Counted from the stretch's first letter, positions 34,307 through 47,504 are shown. The stretch is 64,000 bases of DNA from Triticum aestivum (GCF_018294505.1 NC_057801.1:196278477-196342476), one strand, 5' to 3'. Numbers and translations are program-made. The notes: generated from the letters alone by a model not told the origin.

Positions 34307-34852
34307 ATGTCCAATCCCTTATCCACTCCTATGTCTCCTGAGTTTGAAGTGCTTCACTTCAAGCAAAGGCAAGGAGAAAACTTAAAAGATGCTTGGTATA
34401 AGATGATGGAATCTTATCGTAAGTGCACCCTAGAGGTGAACTATAGAATTCTTCTTCGTAATTTTTATGTTGGGTTAAATATGACGTATAGACAACTCTT
34501 GGATTGCATGGCCAAGGGAAATTTCATTGAGATTGATCCCAGTATTGCGCATGAAATTATAGAGGGAATAGTGGGAACACTACCCCAAAAGGGAGGATCT
34601 CATCCTACCCAGGAAGAAACCCAAGTGTTTGAGAAGATTTGCGAAGTAACAAATTTTTTACAAAAGTCTCTTGAGCCTCTTAAAAGTGTTAGCGGAAATC
34701 TTCACCGTATGAATATGTTGATTACTCTTTTTAATAAGAGGTTGGATTCTTTAGATCTAAAAATTTCCGAGTATGAAGGGAAGCGGGAAGAACCCCCCGG
34801 ATTCGAGCATGACTCCGCTAAGAAACTGAAAATTAAAGATGGCAATACCTAG
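34307..34852 (+). pseudogene. gag fragment of element D
   Basis: From MSNPLSTPMS (34307) the frame gives 181 residues. FKQRQGENLKDAWYKMME, LRNFYVGLN, LLDCMAKGNF and AHEIIEGIV match the order of the plant gypsy gag core (Retrotrans_gag, PF03732: 'F..LkQ..gEsl.dAw.rf..l...C', 'FY.GL', 'lD.aa.G.f', 'A..lIe'). Gag forms the particle that packages element RNA. The N-terminal half of the core and the zinc knuckle are missing, and no protease follows, so it is unlikely to form particles alone. The frame is open upstream to 34160, but those residues look like leader sequence. An acidic C-terminal segment precedes the stop. Confidence 0.7.
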
Positions 34853-36837
34853 ATCTATCTTTGCGTTTATGCCTAGCTAGGGGCGTTAAACGATAGCGCT
34901 TGTTGGGAGGCAACCCAATTTTATTCGTGTATTTTGTTTTTGCTTCTGTTTAGGAATAAATAATCCATCTAGCTTATGTTTGGATGTGGTTTTATCTTTT
35001 AACTAGTGTTTATGCCAAGTAGAACATATAGGTTAACCTACGATGATCGTTGATTTGATTCTGCTGAAAAACAGAAACTTTACGCGCACGAATATAATTT
35101 TTTTAAATCACAGGAATGTGCTTTTGCGTTGATTATTTTTGCTGCTGTTCAATAAACAAATTTTACAGGACTTCATATTTTGGTAGAATTTTTAGAGTTC
35201 CATAAGTTTGCATTAGTTACAGATTGCTACAGACTGTTCTGTTTTTGACAGATTCTGTTTTGCGTGTGTTGTTTGCTTATTTTGATGAATCTATGGCTAG
35301 TAAAATAGTTTGTAATCCATAGAGAAGTTGGAATACAGTAGGTTTAACACCAAAATAAAAAAATAATGATTTCATTACAGTACCTTGAAGTAGTCTTTTG
35401 TTTTCTTTCTCTAACTGAGCTCACGAGATTTTTGTTGAGTTTTGTGTTGGAAGTTTTCAAGTTTTGGGTGAATTCTTTTGATGGATTATGGAACAAGGAG
35501 TGGCAAGAGCCTAAACTTAGGGATGCCCATGGCACCCCCAAGATAATCCAAGGACACCAAAAAGTCAAAGCATGGGGATGCCCCGGAAGGCATCCCCTCT
35601 TTCGTCCACTTCCATCGGTAATTTACTTGGAGCTATATTTTTATTCACCACATGATATGTGTTTTTCTTGGAGCATCTTGCATTATTTGCATCTTTGCTT
35701 GTTAGTTTACCACAGTCATCCTTGCTGTACAAACTTTTTGAGAGAGCCATACATGAATTGGAATTTGTTAGAATACTCTATGTGCTTCACTTATATCTTT
35801 TGAGCTTGATAGTTTTGCTCATAGTACTTCACTTATATCTTTTGAGCGTGATAATTTTTGCTCTAGTGCTTCACTTAGATCTTTTAGAGCACAGTGGTGG
35901 ATTTGTTTTAAATAAACTATTGATCTCTCATGCTTCACTTAGATTATTTTGAGAGTCATTAACAGCATGGTAATTTTCTTAATGTTAATATACTTGGTAT
36001 TCAAGATATGTGAAACTTTCTTTTCAGTGAATTGAATACTAAGATAAGTTTGATGCTTGATAATTGTTTTGAGATATGGAGGTAATAATATCAAAGTCGT
36101 GCTAGTTGGGTGATTATGAATTCAAAGAATGCTTGTGTTGAAGTTTGCAAGTCCCGTAGCATGCACGTATGGTTAAAGTTGTGTAACAAATTTGAAACAT
36201 GAAGTGTACTTGGCTTGTGCATCCTTATGAGTGGCGGTCGGGGACGAGCGATGGTCTTTTCCTACCAATCTATCCCCTAGGAGCATGCGCGTAGTGCTTT
36301 GTTTTTTGATGACTTCTAAATTTTTTCAATAAGTATATGAGTTTTGTTGACTAATGTTGAGTCCATGGATTATACGCACTCTCACCTTTTCGCCTTTGCT
36401 AGCCTCTTTGGTACCGTGCATTGCGCTTTCTCACCTTGAGAGTTGGTGCAAACTTCACCGGTGCATCCAAACCCCGTGATACGATACACTCTATCACACA
36501 TAAACCTCCTTATATCTTCCTCAAAACAGCCACCATACCTACCTATCATGGCATTTCCATAGCCATTCCGAGATATATTGCCATGCAACTTCCATCATCA
36601 TCATCATGACATACATTACTTTTGTCATATTGCCATTGCATGATCATGTAGGTGACATCGTATTTGTGGCAAGGCCACCATGCATTATTTTTCATACATA
36701 TCACTCTTGATTCATTGCACCATCCCGGTACACCGCCGGAGGCGTTCATATAGAGTCATATCTTGTTCTAAGTTTCGAGTTGTAATCCTTATGTTGTAAT
36801 CAATAGAAGTGTGATGATCATCATTGTTAGAGCATTG
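34853..36837 (+). other. Element D non-coding interior
   Basis: Homologous to element C's 3' interior, starting with 'gcttgttgggaggcaaccca'. Contains a PPT-like hairpin at 35574-35597 and a related 'taaacttagggatgcccat' near 35513. No coding frame of note. Confidence 0.6.
35574..35597 (+). repeat. hairpin with PPT-like stem in element D
   Basis: GGGGATGCC, loop CCGGAA, GGCATCCCC, the same as in element C at 20025. Confidence 0.8.
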
Positions 36838-36933
36838 CCCAAAAAGAAAAAAAAGAAAAAAAGGAAAGGCCAAAAAAGGGAAAGGCCCAAAAAAAAGAGA
36901 AAAAAAGAAGAAAGAAAAAAAATAAAAAAAGGG
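36838..36933 (+). repeat. A/G-rich tract in element D
   Basis: Same location and composition as 21979-22073 in element C. Confidence 0.8.
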
Positions 36934-36961
36934 GCAATGCTACTATCTCTTTTTCCACACT

Positions 36962-37057
36962 TGTGCTTCAAAGTAGCACCTTGTTCCTCATGTAGTGAGT
37001 CTCATATATTGTGCTTCAAAGTAGCACCTTGTTCTTCGTGTAGTGAGTCTCATAAAG
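36962..37057 (+). repeat. 48 bp tandem duplication in element D
   Basis: Units start at 36962 and 37010 ('tgtgcttcaaagtagcacc'). Confidence 0.8.
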
Positions 37058-37746
37058 TTGTCCTTTTTATACTAGTGGGAATTTTTCATTATAGAACTTG
37101 GCTTGTATATTCCTACGATGGGCTTCCTCAAATGCCCTAGGTCTTCATGAGCAAGCGAGTTGGATGCACACCCACTAGTTTTCTTTTGTTGAGCATTCAT
37201 AGCTCTAGTGCATCCGTTGCATGGCAATCCCTACCCCTCATGTTGACATCAATTGATGGGCATCTCCATAGCCCATTGATTAGCTCATCAATGTGAGACT
37301 TTCTCCTTTTTTTGTCTTCTCCACACAATTCCCATCATCATATTCTATTCCACCCATAGTGTTATATCCATGGCTCACGCTCATGTATTGCGTGAAGGTT
37401 GAAAAAGTTTGAGATTATTTAAGTATGAAACAATTGCTTGGCTTGTCATCGGGGGTATAGAAGTTGGGAACATCTTTGTGTGACGAAAATGAAGAATAGC
37501 CTAACCATATGATTTTGTATGGATGAACTTTCTTTTGCTATGCTATTATGAGAAGACATGCTTACTTTGATTAGTATGCTTGAAGTATTATTATTTTTGT
37601 GTCAATATGAACTTTTGTCTTGAATCTTTTGGATCTGAATATTCATATCACAATTAAGAAGATTTACATTGAAATTATGCCAAAGTATCACTCCGCATCA
37701 AAAATTCTTTTTTTATCATTTACCTACTCGAGGACGAGCAGGAATT

Positions 37747-37761
37747 AAGCTTGGGGATGCC
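37747..37761 (+). other. Element D polypurine-type site
   Basis: AAGCTTGGGGATGCC immediately before the 3' LTR, after 'gaggacgagcaggaatt'. Confidence 0.6.
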
Positions 37762-39324
37762 TGATACGTCTCCAACGTATCTATAATTTTTGATTGCTCC
37801 ATGCTACTTTATCTACTGTTTGGGACTATACTGGGCTTTATTTTCCACTTTTATATTATTTTTGGGACTAACCTATTAACCGGAGGCCCAGCCCAGAATT
37901 GTTGTTTTTTGCCTATTTCAGTGTTTCGAAGAAATGGAATATCAAACGGAGTCCAAACGGAATAAAACCTTCATGAACGTGATTTTCTTACCAAACATGA
38001 TCCAGGAGACTTGGACCCTGCTCCATGGAACAAAAGAGGCGGTCACGAGGGTGGAGGGCGCGCCCCCTACCTTGTGGGCCCCCTGCTGCTCCACCGACGT
38101 ACTCCTTCCTCCTATATATACCTACGTATCCCCAAACAATCAGAACAGGAGCCAAAAACCTAATTCCACCGCCGCAACCTTCTGTATCCACGAGATCCCA
38201 TCTTGGGGCCTGTTCTGGAGCTCCGCACGAGCGGGCATCCACCATGGAGGGCTTCTACATCAACACCATAGCCCCTCCGATGAAGTGTGAGTATTTTACT
38301 TCAGACCTTCGGGTCCATAGTTAGTAGCTAGATGGCTTCTTCTATCTTTTTGGATCTCAATACAATGTTCTCCCCCTCTCTCGTGGAGATCTATTCGATG
38401 TAATCTTCTTTTTGCGGTGTGTTTGTTGAGACCGATGAATTGTGGGTTTATGATCCAGTTTATCTATGGACAATATTTGAATCTTCTCTGAATTCTTTTA
38501 TGTTGATTGAGTTATCTTTGAAAGTCTCTTCGAATTATCCTTTTGGTTTGGCCAACTAGATTGGTAGTTCTTGCAATGGGAGAAGTGCTTAGCTTTGGGT
38601 TTAATCTTGTGGTGTCCTTTCCCAGTGACAGCAGGGCAGCAAGGCACGTATTGTATTGTTGCCATCGAGGATAACAAGATGGGGTTTTTATCATCTTGCA
38701 TGAATTTATCCTTCTACATCATGTCATCTGGCTTAAGGCGTTCCTCTGTTTTCAACTTAATACTCTAGATGCATGCTGGATAGCGGTCGATGAGTGGAGT
38801 AACAGTAGTAGATGCAGAATCATTTCGATCTACTTGTCTTGGACGTGATGCCTATATACATGATCATTACCTAGATATGCTCATAACTATGCTGAATTCT
38901 ATCAATTGCTCAACAGTAATTTGTTTACCCACCGTAGAAAATCTATGCTCTTGAGAGAAGCCACTAGTGAAACCTATGGCCCCCGGGTCTATTCTCATCA
39001 TATCAATCTCTATCGCTTTATTACTTGCTTTGCTTTTACTTTGCCTTATACTTTTTACTTTGCATCTCTATAGCAAAAATGCCGAAAATATTATTTATCA
39101 TCTCTATCAGATCTCACTCTCATAAGTGACCGTGAAGGGATTGACAACCCCTAATTGCGTTGGTTGCGAGTAGCTATCGTTTTGTGTAGGTACGAGGGAC
39201 TTGGGCGTGGTTTCCTACTGGATTGATACCTTTGTTCTCAAAAACTGAGGGAAATACTTACGCTACTTTGCTGCATCATCCTCTCCTCTTCGGGGAAATC
39301 CAACGCAGTGCTCAAGAGGTAGCA
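37762..39324 (+). repeat. Element D 3' LTR
   Basis: 1563 bp, nearly collinear with the 5' LTR, ending AGGTAGCA before the gtggg duplication. Confidence 0.93.
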
Positions 39325-39329
39325 GTGGG

Positions 39330-40783
39330 CTTGGGTCAGACTAGGCACCGTGGTCGGGTATGCCAAGCATCACCCGATTGGTTGGCTTGGAACCCTGTAC
39401 ACATTGTCTGGCGCCGTGGCGACACCCCGGCCAGATCTCCTTGCGGATGGAACCCTAATAGGCGATAAACATGGACTAGAGACTTGTGTGGTTAGTCAGG
39501 TCATGGCCGACACCCTCGCCAGGCTTCCGCTTGAAGGTTGCCGAGATACATGACGTGTACATGGCGGTAAGTGGCGATAGCGTGTGTGAAGAAGTACACC
39601 CCTGCATGGTTAACAACATCTATTCGAATAGCCACAGCCGCAGTAAAGGACTACTAGGTTGCTTATACAGTACATAGACAAGTGGAAGTGGATACTTAAA
39701 TGCGCAAGATAAGCGTCAGTGCTATGGATGGCGTTCTTGTAGGGAGACGGGAGCGAATCCGTAGTGGTGTATTGGTATGGTGAATATGTGGACTCGTGTG
39801 CGCCACCTCAAAGGAGTTACTTGCAGTCGTAGTTCAGGATAGTCACCGAGCCAAAGCTAGCTTGCTGCAGTTAAACCCCACCATCCCTTTGTTGATAATG
39901 ATGCATATGTAGCTAGTTCTGATGTATGTCTTGTTGGGTACATTTGTACTAATGTTTTCTTACTTTATGTTTTGTAGAGAGACTTCAGTTTCTCTAGTAG
40001 TTCCGCATGGACTTCGAAGTTTAGCTTGCTATCTCAGCTACGATCTTGTGCCCTTGGAAGGATCCTGTAGATAGTCAGGCTTCTCAGCCCTTTTCATTTG
40101 TAGTTGTCTGTACTCAGACATGTATGCTTCTGTTGCTTGTATGCTCTGAATGCTGGGTCATCAGACCCATATTTGTAATATCTCGCTCCTCAGAGCCTAA
40201 TGAATAAATACTCCGATCGTAGAGTTTTGTTGTGATGCCATGTTGTATATGCACATATCGAGCATATTGTGTGTATGTTATTGACATGCTTGGTATGTGT
40301 GGGATCCAACAACCTAGTTGTTTATTCTTGGTAGCCTCTCTTATCGGGAAATGTCTCCTAGTGCTTCCACTGAGCCATGGTAGCTTGCTACTGCTCCAGA
40401 ACACTTAGGCTGGCCGACATGTGTCCTTCTTCGTTACTTTGTCTGTCCCTTTGGGGTAATGTCACGCGTTGTTCCTTTAAGTCCTTGTAGCTTTCTATGA
40501 CTTGGGTTCATACGTTGTTGATCGACATGTTCATTGCTGGGTCATGTATGCATGTATGCATGTCCCTGTAAGTTAGAGCCACCTTGGGTTTACGACTAGT
40601 CATGTCGGCCCGGGTTTCTTTGTCATATGGATGCTAGCAGCACTATCATATACGTGAGCCAAAAGGCGTAAACGGTCCCGGGCCAGGTAAGGTGGCACAT
40701 GTGGGAATACCGTGCATGAGGCCGCAAAGTGATATGAAGTGTTACATGCTAGATCGGTGTGATTTAGAATCGGGGTCCTGATA
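39330..40783 (+). mobile_element. X1 LTR part 3 (LTR end)
   Basis: Reverse complement of X2 12974-about 14430 and X3 41230-about 42790. It ends 'ggggtcctgata'; the expected TGACA end is TGATA here. A primer site follows, so this is the end of X1's 5' LTR. Confidence 0.88.
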
Positions 40784-40787
40784 GCTT

Positions 40788-40799
40788 TGGTATCAGAGC
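40788..40799 (+). other. X1 primer-binding site, initiator-Met type
   Basis: TGGTATCAGAGC is the standard plant initiator tRNA-Met primer core, four bases after the LTR. Confidence 0.8.
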
Positions 40800-41229
40800 T
40801 TGACTGCATGTACGATTACCAAGCCAAACTAGTTGAAGTTGAGTCTAGAAATTCTTTAGTTATATAAGGGAATTGATTGTGGATGGGAACGTAAGGCTCT
40901 TTTTACTCCTTATACCTTGTGCCCTTTGATCTGAGTCATCTTATCTTTCCTGCGCGGTTAAGGAACTAGGCTTTCTCTTCTTTCTATCAGGATCACGTGT
41001 TACTAATCCGTAGGCTTACAGGATTGTTGGATTCAAGCCTCAGTTCAGTTCCTACTACTTCCGTGTGTTCATAGCTGGTTTCAGAACCTTGATATTGTGA
41101 CGTTGAGTGGTCATGCCACTATTTTACAGGATGTCTCAAATCTTTTTGAGCAATTACAGCCGCTATGATGTCCGACTAATCCTAGGTTTCTAAACAATCT
41201 GATGCATTTGCAAAATCCTTTTCCTCTGT
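40800..41229 (+). mobile_element. X1 internal region, start only
   Basis: Non-coding interior of X1, cut at 41229 by element X3. The rest of X1 is not seen and should lie beyond X3 to the right of the window. Confidence 0.7.
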
Positions 41230-43557
41230 TGTTAGGACCCTGATCCCATGCCACACCGATCTAGCATGTAACACCTCATATCATTTTGCGGCCTCACGCA
41301 CGGTATTCCCACGGGTGTCGCCTTACCAGGCCCGGGACCGTTTGCGCCTTTTGGATCACGTATATGATAGTGTCGCTAGCATCCATATGAGAAGGAACCC
41401 GGGCTGACATGGTTAGTCGTGAACCCAAAGTGGCGCTAACTTATAGGGACAGGCATACATGACCCAACAACGAACGTGTCGGTCATCAGCGAGGGAATCC
41501 GGACAGTAGCAACTGGGCTAGCAGGACTCCGGGGAATCCGGGATGTAGCAGCCTAACAGGACTCTGGTAGACACCACATGACATTTCCCTGAAGGGACAG
41601 ACACAGGAACAAAGAAGGACACATGCCGGCCAGCCTAAGTGCCGGAGCAGTAGCAAGCTACCATGGCTCAGTGGAAGCACTAGGAGAAATTTCCCGGTAA
41701 GAGAGGCTATCAAGGATAAACAACTAGATAGTCAGATCCCACACATACCAAGCATTTCAATAACATACACACAATATGCTGGATATGTGCAAATACAACA
41801 TGGCATCACAACAGGACTACAACTCAAGTATTTTATTCAATAGGCTCTGAGGAGCGAGATATTACAAACATGGGTCTCATGACCCAACATTCAGAGCATA
41901 CAAGTCAAAGCACATGCAGAAGCTTAACATGTCTGGGTACAAACATCTACAAATTAAAAAGGTTGTGAAGCCTGACTATCTACCAGATCTTGCCGAGGGC
42001 ACAAGATCATAGCTGAGGTAGCAAGCTAAACGTCGAAGTCCAAGCGGAACTACTAGCGAGACTGAAGTCTCTCTGCAAAAACATAAATTAAGCAAACGTG
42101 AGTACAAATGTACCCAACAAGACTTACATTAGAACTATCTACATATGCATCAGTATCAACAAAAGGGGTGGTGGACTTTAACTGCAGCAAGCCAGCTTTG
42201 ACTCGGTGGCTAACCTGAACTACCACTACAAGTAACTCGTTTGAGGTGGCGCACACGAGTCCACATATTCACCATATCAATACACCACTATGGATCCGCT
42301 CCAGTCTCCCTACAAGAACGCCATCCATAGCACTCACGCTTATCTTGCGTATTTTAGAGTATCCACTTTCACTTGTCTATGAACTGTATAGGCAACCCAG
42401 AGGTCCTTTACCGTGGACGCGACTATTCGAATAGATGATGTTAACCCTGTAGGGGTGTACTTCTTCACACACGCTCTCACCACTTACCGTCGTTTACATG
42501 ACATGTACTCGGCAACCTTCAAGCGGAAGCCCAACGAGGGTGTCGGCCACGGCCTACCTAAACACTCAAGTCTCTAGTCTAGGTTTATCGCCTATTCAGG
42601 TTCCACTAGGAGAGAGTCTGGCCGAGGTTTCCACATACGGCCCTGAACAATGTGTACAGGGTTCCACGACACCAAATGGGCATCTGGCATACCCGGCCAC
42701 ATGCCTACCGCATCATAGCCCACCCCTCAGGTCAGCGCTGCGCACGGCCTCCAGCATACTACAAACACCAGAAATTACTTGCAACTCCTGGACAGAGGAC
42801 AAGGGTGGTTAAGAAGCCGAGAGGGTCAATTAAGGATCCCAATGAGTGGTAATAACTGTTCATGGATCACAAACACAGAACTCAGTTCCTGAGGATGGCT
42901 TCAATGAGACAACCCACCATGTACTCCTACATGGCCTCTCACCACTACCTTTACCAAATCGTGTTCACAAACTTAGCTCACACACAATAGGACATGTTCA
43001 TCACTATTCCAATTCATCCCCGATGAATCAGACCTGACTCAACTCTAAGCAGTAGTAGGCATGACAAACAAGCATGAATGAGTAGGCACAACAGGGCTCA
43101 AACAACTCCTACTCATGCTGGTGGGTTTCATCTATTTACTGTGGCAATGACAGGTCATGTAGAGGAAAAGGGGGTTCAACTACCGTAGCATGTAACAGTT
43201 GAATCATTGTTGTTTTAATGTAGTAAAAGAGAGGAGGAGTGTGAGAGTGGGATTGTATCGGAATAAACAAGGGGGGTTTGCTTGCCTGGCACTTCCGCAG
43301 ATAGTATAGTTCTTCACCGGTGTAATTGATCACATTGTGGAAACATACGTCTACTGAGGGGGAACAACCATCGGCAATAGAGAAAGAACACAATTAATAC
43401 AATGCAACAATATGATGCATGATCATGACATGGCAACATGCTGTGATTTGAGCTAATGCAACTAGCAGTGATTTAAATGAAGTTTATTTGAACCAAGGTT
43501 TCAAATTCAAACTCCATATGTTAATATTCAAATGACATTTAATTGATTTTTCATATA

Positions 43558-43668
43558 CTCCCTCCGTCCGGAAATACTTGTCGGAGGAATAGATGTATCT
43601 AGATGTATTTTAGTTCTAGAAACATTCATTTTTATGCATTTCTTCGACAAGTATTTCCGGACGGAGGA
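43558..43668. repeat. Stowaway-type MITE in X3 LTR
   Basis: CTCCCTCCGTCCGGAAATAC and the inverted 'gtatttccggacggagg' form long terminal inverted repeats, next to TA at 43556. X2 has no such insert at the matching place (about 15300), so it inserted after the two copies separated. The last bases of the right end are mutated. Confidence 0.85.
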
Positions 43669-44966
43669 AGAACAATTTATTTCATTCTGAGTTATAGATT
43701 ATTTTCTATGAATTTTAGAGGTTTTGGGCATTTTCTGGAATTTTCAGATATTTCTAAACTAGAAATAATCCAGAAAAGGGGTTTATTGCGTCACCACTGC
43801 GTCATGGTGATGTCAGTAGGTCAACTAGGCGGGTCCAGGTCAGACCTGACGGTTGGGACCCACATGTCAGTGTAACAACTAACTAACATAGTTAGTTAGT
43901 GTTAGGTTAGCACTAACCTGGGTTAATTAGGGCTTGGGCCCACTGGTCAGTGAGTCAACCAATTAGCTAAGTTAATTAGCGCTAACTAATTAGCACCTAA
44001 ACTAAACAGGGCATGGCCCACATGTCAGTGGCCCAGGGGGGTCAAACCCCAGGTCAAACAAGGTCAAACCCACCGGCGAGGGCCGAGATGGAGGCACGGC
44101 TCGGAAAAGCGCTACAGGGCCTTGTTTGAAGCGTGCCTGGGTGCGTTGGAAAGCTCTTGCTCCCGTGTGTTGAACGGTGCAGGTGCTGGGTCGCGGGGAG
44201 GCCGGAGCTCGCCGGAGTGGAGGCCGCGACGGCTGCTGGAGCTCGGGTTCAAGCGGCACAATGCTATGATGCATAGGAAGAAGAGCTGGTGGCAACATTA
44301 GCTTGCTACGGAGCTACTGAGCATGTAGCCGTGCTCGGGCACAAGCTTTGCTAGCTCTGGTTACAGAGGTGACAACAATGGCGGCGGCCGGCTCTCGGCT
44401 TCGGTGGAACCATGATCTACAGAGGGCAAAAGAGCGCGGGGAGAGAGGGGTTTAGTTTCAGAGGCTCATAGCGAGGTCGTAGCGCAGCTCAGTGGGCTCG
44501 GGGAGGTGGCGGAGACGGTGAATCGGATGGCGGCATCCAGCGGCCATGGACGGAGAAGAAAGGCCAGGGACGACGCTTGAGTGCCCTTCCGGTCGCGTTG
44601 ATCAGTGAGGAGGACGTAGACGAGGCGGTGGAGCTCCTGGACTGGTCGGGGAAGCGAAGGGGAGGCAGTGGGCACGACAATGGTGAGCAGCGGCGACGAG
44701 CACCACTTGGGCGTTCGCAGAAGAGAGAAAGAGAGGAGGGGGAGGAGCACAGGGAGAGTGAGAGGGCATCGAGGGGCCGCGTGGCATCTCCAGGGGGTCG
44801 ACGAAGCGAGCATGGAGGCAGGAGGAGGTGGAAGCAGGAGGTGGCCATGAGAGCGCGTGCAGGCGACACGCCGACGTCCTTCTGGCACAAGGAGGAGGGC
44901 TATCTGCACTTGCCAGGTGGGCTGGGCTAGAGGAGCTGGGCCAGGTAAGTGGCCCAGGTGGACTTC

Positions 44967-44971
<5 letters not shown>

Positions 44972-45006
<35 letters not shown>
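44972..45006 (+). repeat. (TC)n microsatellite
   Basis: About 17 TC units in the X3 LTR. Not present at this length in X1 or X2. Confidence 0.9.
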
Positions 45007-45009
<3 letters not shown>

Positions 45010-45449
45010 TGTTTTCTGTTTTGTTTTCTATTTTGCTTTTCTGTTGTTGATTTAGTAAAATACTAAACCACTTCTAAAAATTCTGGAAATATTTGTGGGC
45101 ACCATTAGAATTATTTCAACTACCCTCAACTAGTTTCAGAATTACTAGAGCATTTAAAATATTTATAGGATTTAAATGCTCCAATTCAAATACAATATGA
45201 GTTAAATCAAAAATCCAGAAATGACCTAAAATTTATTCATCATTTTTGGCAGAGGTTTTCACCTTTACCAGAAATCATGAACTTTTCTTAGGGACATTTT
45301 GGTTTATTGAAAAAGATTTTTATTTGATCCTATTTCAATTCTTTCTGATGCTAGGGTTTGATCAATCCCCATTTGAACTTAAATAATATTTAAACATGAT
45401 GCAACAGACAAGTGCTAGCCTAGTGCAAGGTAAAGCTAGGGATGTGACA

Positions 45450-47504
45450 ACTCACCCCCACTAAACAAGAATCTCGTCCCGAGATTCAAGCGTAGGGTAA
45501 GATGAAAGGGGGAAACACAAACTAACACAATCTTCATGATCCAGGTTGCACTTCATAAGAATGTTGATTCCATCACCATCATTGTCTTGATGTCTTGCTT
45601 TGAGAACTCCATCTAACAAGACAATGAGAGGCAAGGGAAAACTCTAGAAGGATCGATCTTCTTGAAGATCAGGAAACTCAGGATCAACTCATGAAGTGAG
45701 ACATTGAGACATCTGTCGAGCTGAGACACGAAGCACACATCTAGAGGGGTGGAGTGAAACAGATGACGAGGGCTCACTAGGTAGACAACAATTCCACACT
45801 TAAGAAGGTGTTGAACGGGTGTCAACACAACGAGAAGTTGAGTTTCCAAGACACCGTAATGAGACATCTTAGAGGAGGTGACTCGTAGAATTGTTACCTT
45901 AAGTGGCAAGAAGAATTACTTTTGATGTAGAGATCATTGAAACTCTTTATACCATCCTAAGGCAATTCATCAACAATCGTTTGGCATACTCGGATTAAGA
46001 TGGATGGTGTGGATTACCTTGTTGAAGACAACGCAATGGATGGTTTGCTTATCATCGAAGATGGATGGAACCCATGGTAGGACCACTTTTGAGAATGATC
46101 CTAATCAGTAATTACTGAGAAGGGTAAACCAGAGTAGGGTGGAACGATGGTGGTGCAAGCTGGGAACAAAATGCAAATGATGGGAATGATTCTAGTAACT
46201 GGGGAAAAACCCAACAGACGAGAGGGAGTTCACTGTTTGAAAGGTTATAGCATAATCGAGGAAACTGTGAGCAATCCTAATTAGTGTCGACGATAGCACC
46301 TAGTGCTTGCGCGTGCTCTCAAGAACTTGAGAATTTCCATATTCATCAAGGTTTTACCAAAATCCGTGTCAAGGATCCCGGCGACACAACATTCTACCAT
46401 GATGAATAGTGATGGACGATGCAGATGCAAGAGAGGATAATACCTTCTCAGATCTCACCTTAGCAAGGCCAAGGAATCAGAAATCCGGATGATAGACCGA
46501 GAGACATTTAGCAATCCGCTTCTAATATTCTCCTTGATGTGCTAGCGTATCCCATTCATAGATATGGTTTGGTATCTAAAACATCAAGTAAAAGGTCAGC
46601 CTTTGGGAGCTCAAGGATCCATAAGGAACAACTACTAGAGTAAATCCTACGAAATCCTTATGGGGATGTGGCCAACTTCCTCAATCAAGTGTGTTGGCCA
46701 CGACATCCAATTTACCGGGTTACGAAGAGACCAATATTATAGTTCTTGGGAAACGTTCCAACCATCACATCTGCTTGAGATTTAGATATGGTTGGTGCCA
46801 GGATGTCTAGACTAATCGAGTCTAGAAATAAAAATGAAGGTTTGCAACACAAATCGACGGGATGGCGTTGCGAGATTCTTGGGGAATGGACTACGATAGC
46901 AAGCTCCAAAACATGAGCTGGTTCTGCTACACACATGTGAACGTGATGTCCCAGACAAGCATGACCACATAGTAGTCTTATAATAAAATACTACCGAGTT
47001 CAGTTTAGAATCCATTATCTAGGGTAACAAAGTCTTGTGCATGACCTAGGATTAGCACATCAACTCCTTTTCCTTGAACAAATCAACCAGTGGCTTGGTG
47101 TGCTAGGGATACATATAGAATGAAGGTTGCAAGTCTCCAGACCATAGAATACTTCGCACATATGCATGACTGACTTGGGATGATTCCAGAGGAAGCAACA
47201 TTGACTTTCTCGAATTCACGGCGGGAACTTGCATCAATTGCACATGAATTAGAGGAAGTCACTTCTTTCATCCCGGCAGATGCTTCGTGGATGAAACACG
47301 AAGATAATGCTTATAAAGTTTCCAATACTAGCTGGATGTTCAACACAAATCATGGAGAAGATAAAATGATGTTGATGGACTCAACAATAATTCATCCAGG
47401 TTTCCATATAAATGGAGTTCCACAATCATGTGAACTAGGTGAGAGCATTGGTCAGACCCGAAAGATGTAATGGTGTATGCTCGAGGAACAACCACGAGTA
47501 AGAC
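45450..47504 (-). mobile_element. X3 internal region (non-coding, LARD-like), cut by element Y
   Basis: Begins on the minus strand with a polypurine-type site and 'ctcgggacgagattc', which also occurs near the end of Y's interior (63912). The plus strand is purine-rich, fitting a minus-sense element. No gag or pol frame; the longest frame (47180-47470) has no motif. Ends at 47504, where Y inserted; 47500-47504 (aagac) is Y's expected left TSD. Confidence 0.65.

Larger units (their letters stand above)
32504..39324 (+). mobile_element. Element D: non-autonomous Sabrina-like LTR retrotransposon (name tentative)
   Basis: Perfect TSD gtggg (32499-32503 and 39325-39329). LTRs 32504-34064 and 37762-39324 (about 1.56 kb each) differ by point changes. 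tRNA-Asp-type primer site, a gag remnant, then 2.9 kb without protein code. It lacks protease, RT and integrase, so it depended on a relative. Confidence 0.93.
41230..45449 (-). mobile_element. X3 element: 3' LTR (X family, reverse orientation)
   Basis: TGTTAGGACC ... GGGATGTGACA, collinear with X2 and inverted relative to X1. On the minus strand it is preceded (from 45450) by 'gtttagtgggggtgagt', a polypurine-type site, so it is the 3' LTR of a minus-sense element whose interior runs right. It contains a Stowaway-type insert (43558-43668) and a (TC)n run (44972-45006). Bases 41225-41229 (tctgt) should be its left TSD; the partner is outside the window. GC-rich open frames at 44466-44930 occur on both strands and are not genes. 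Confidence 0.85.
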
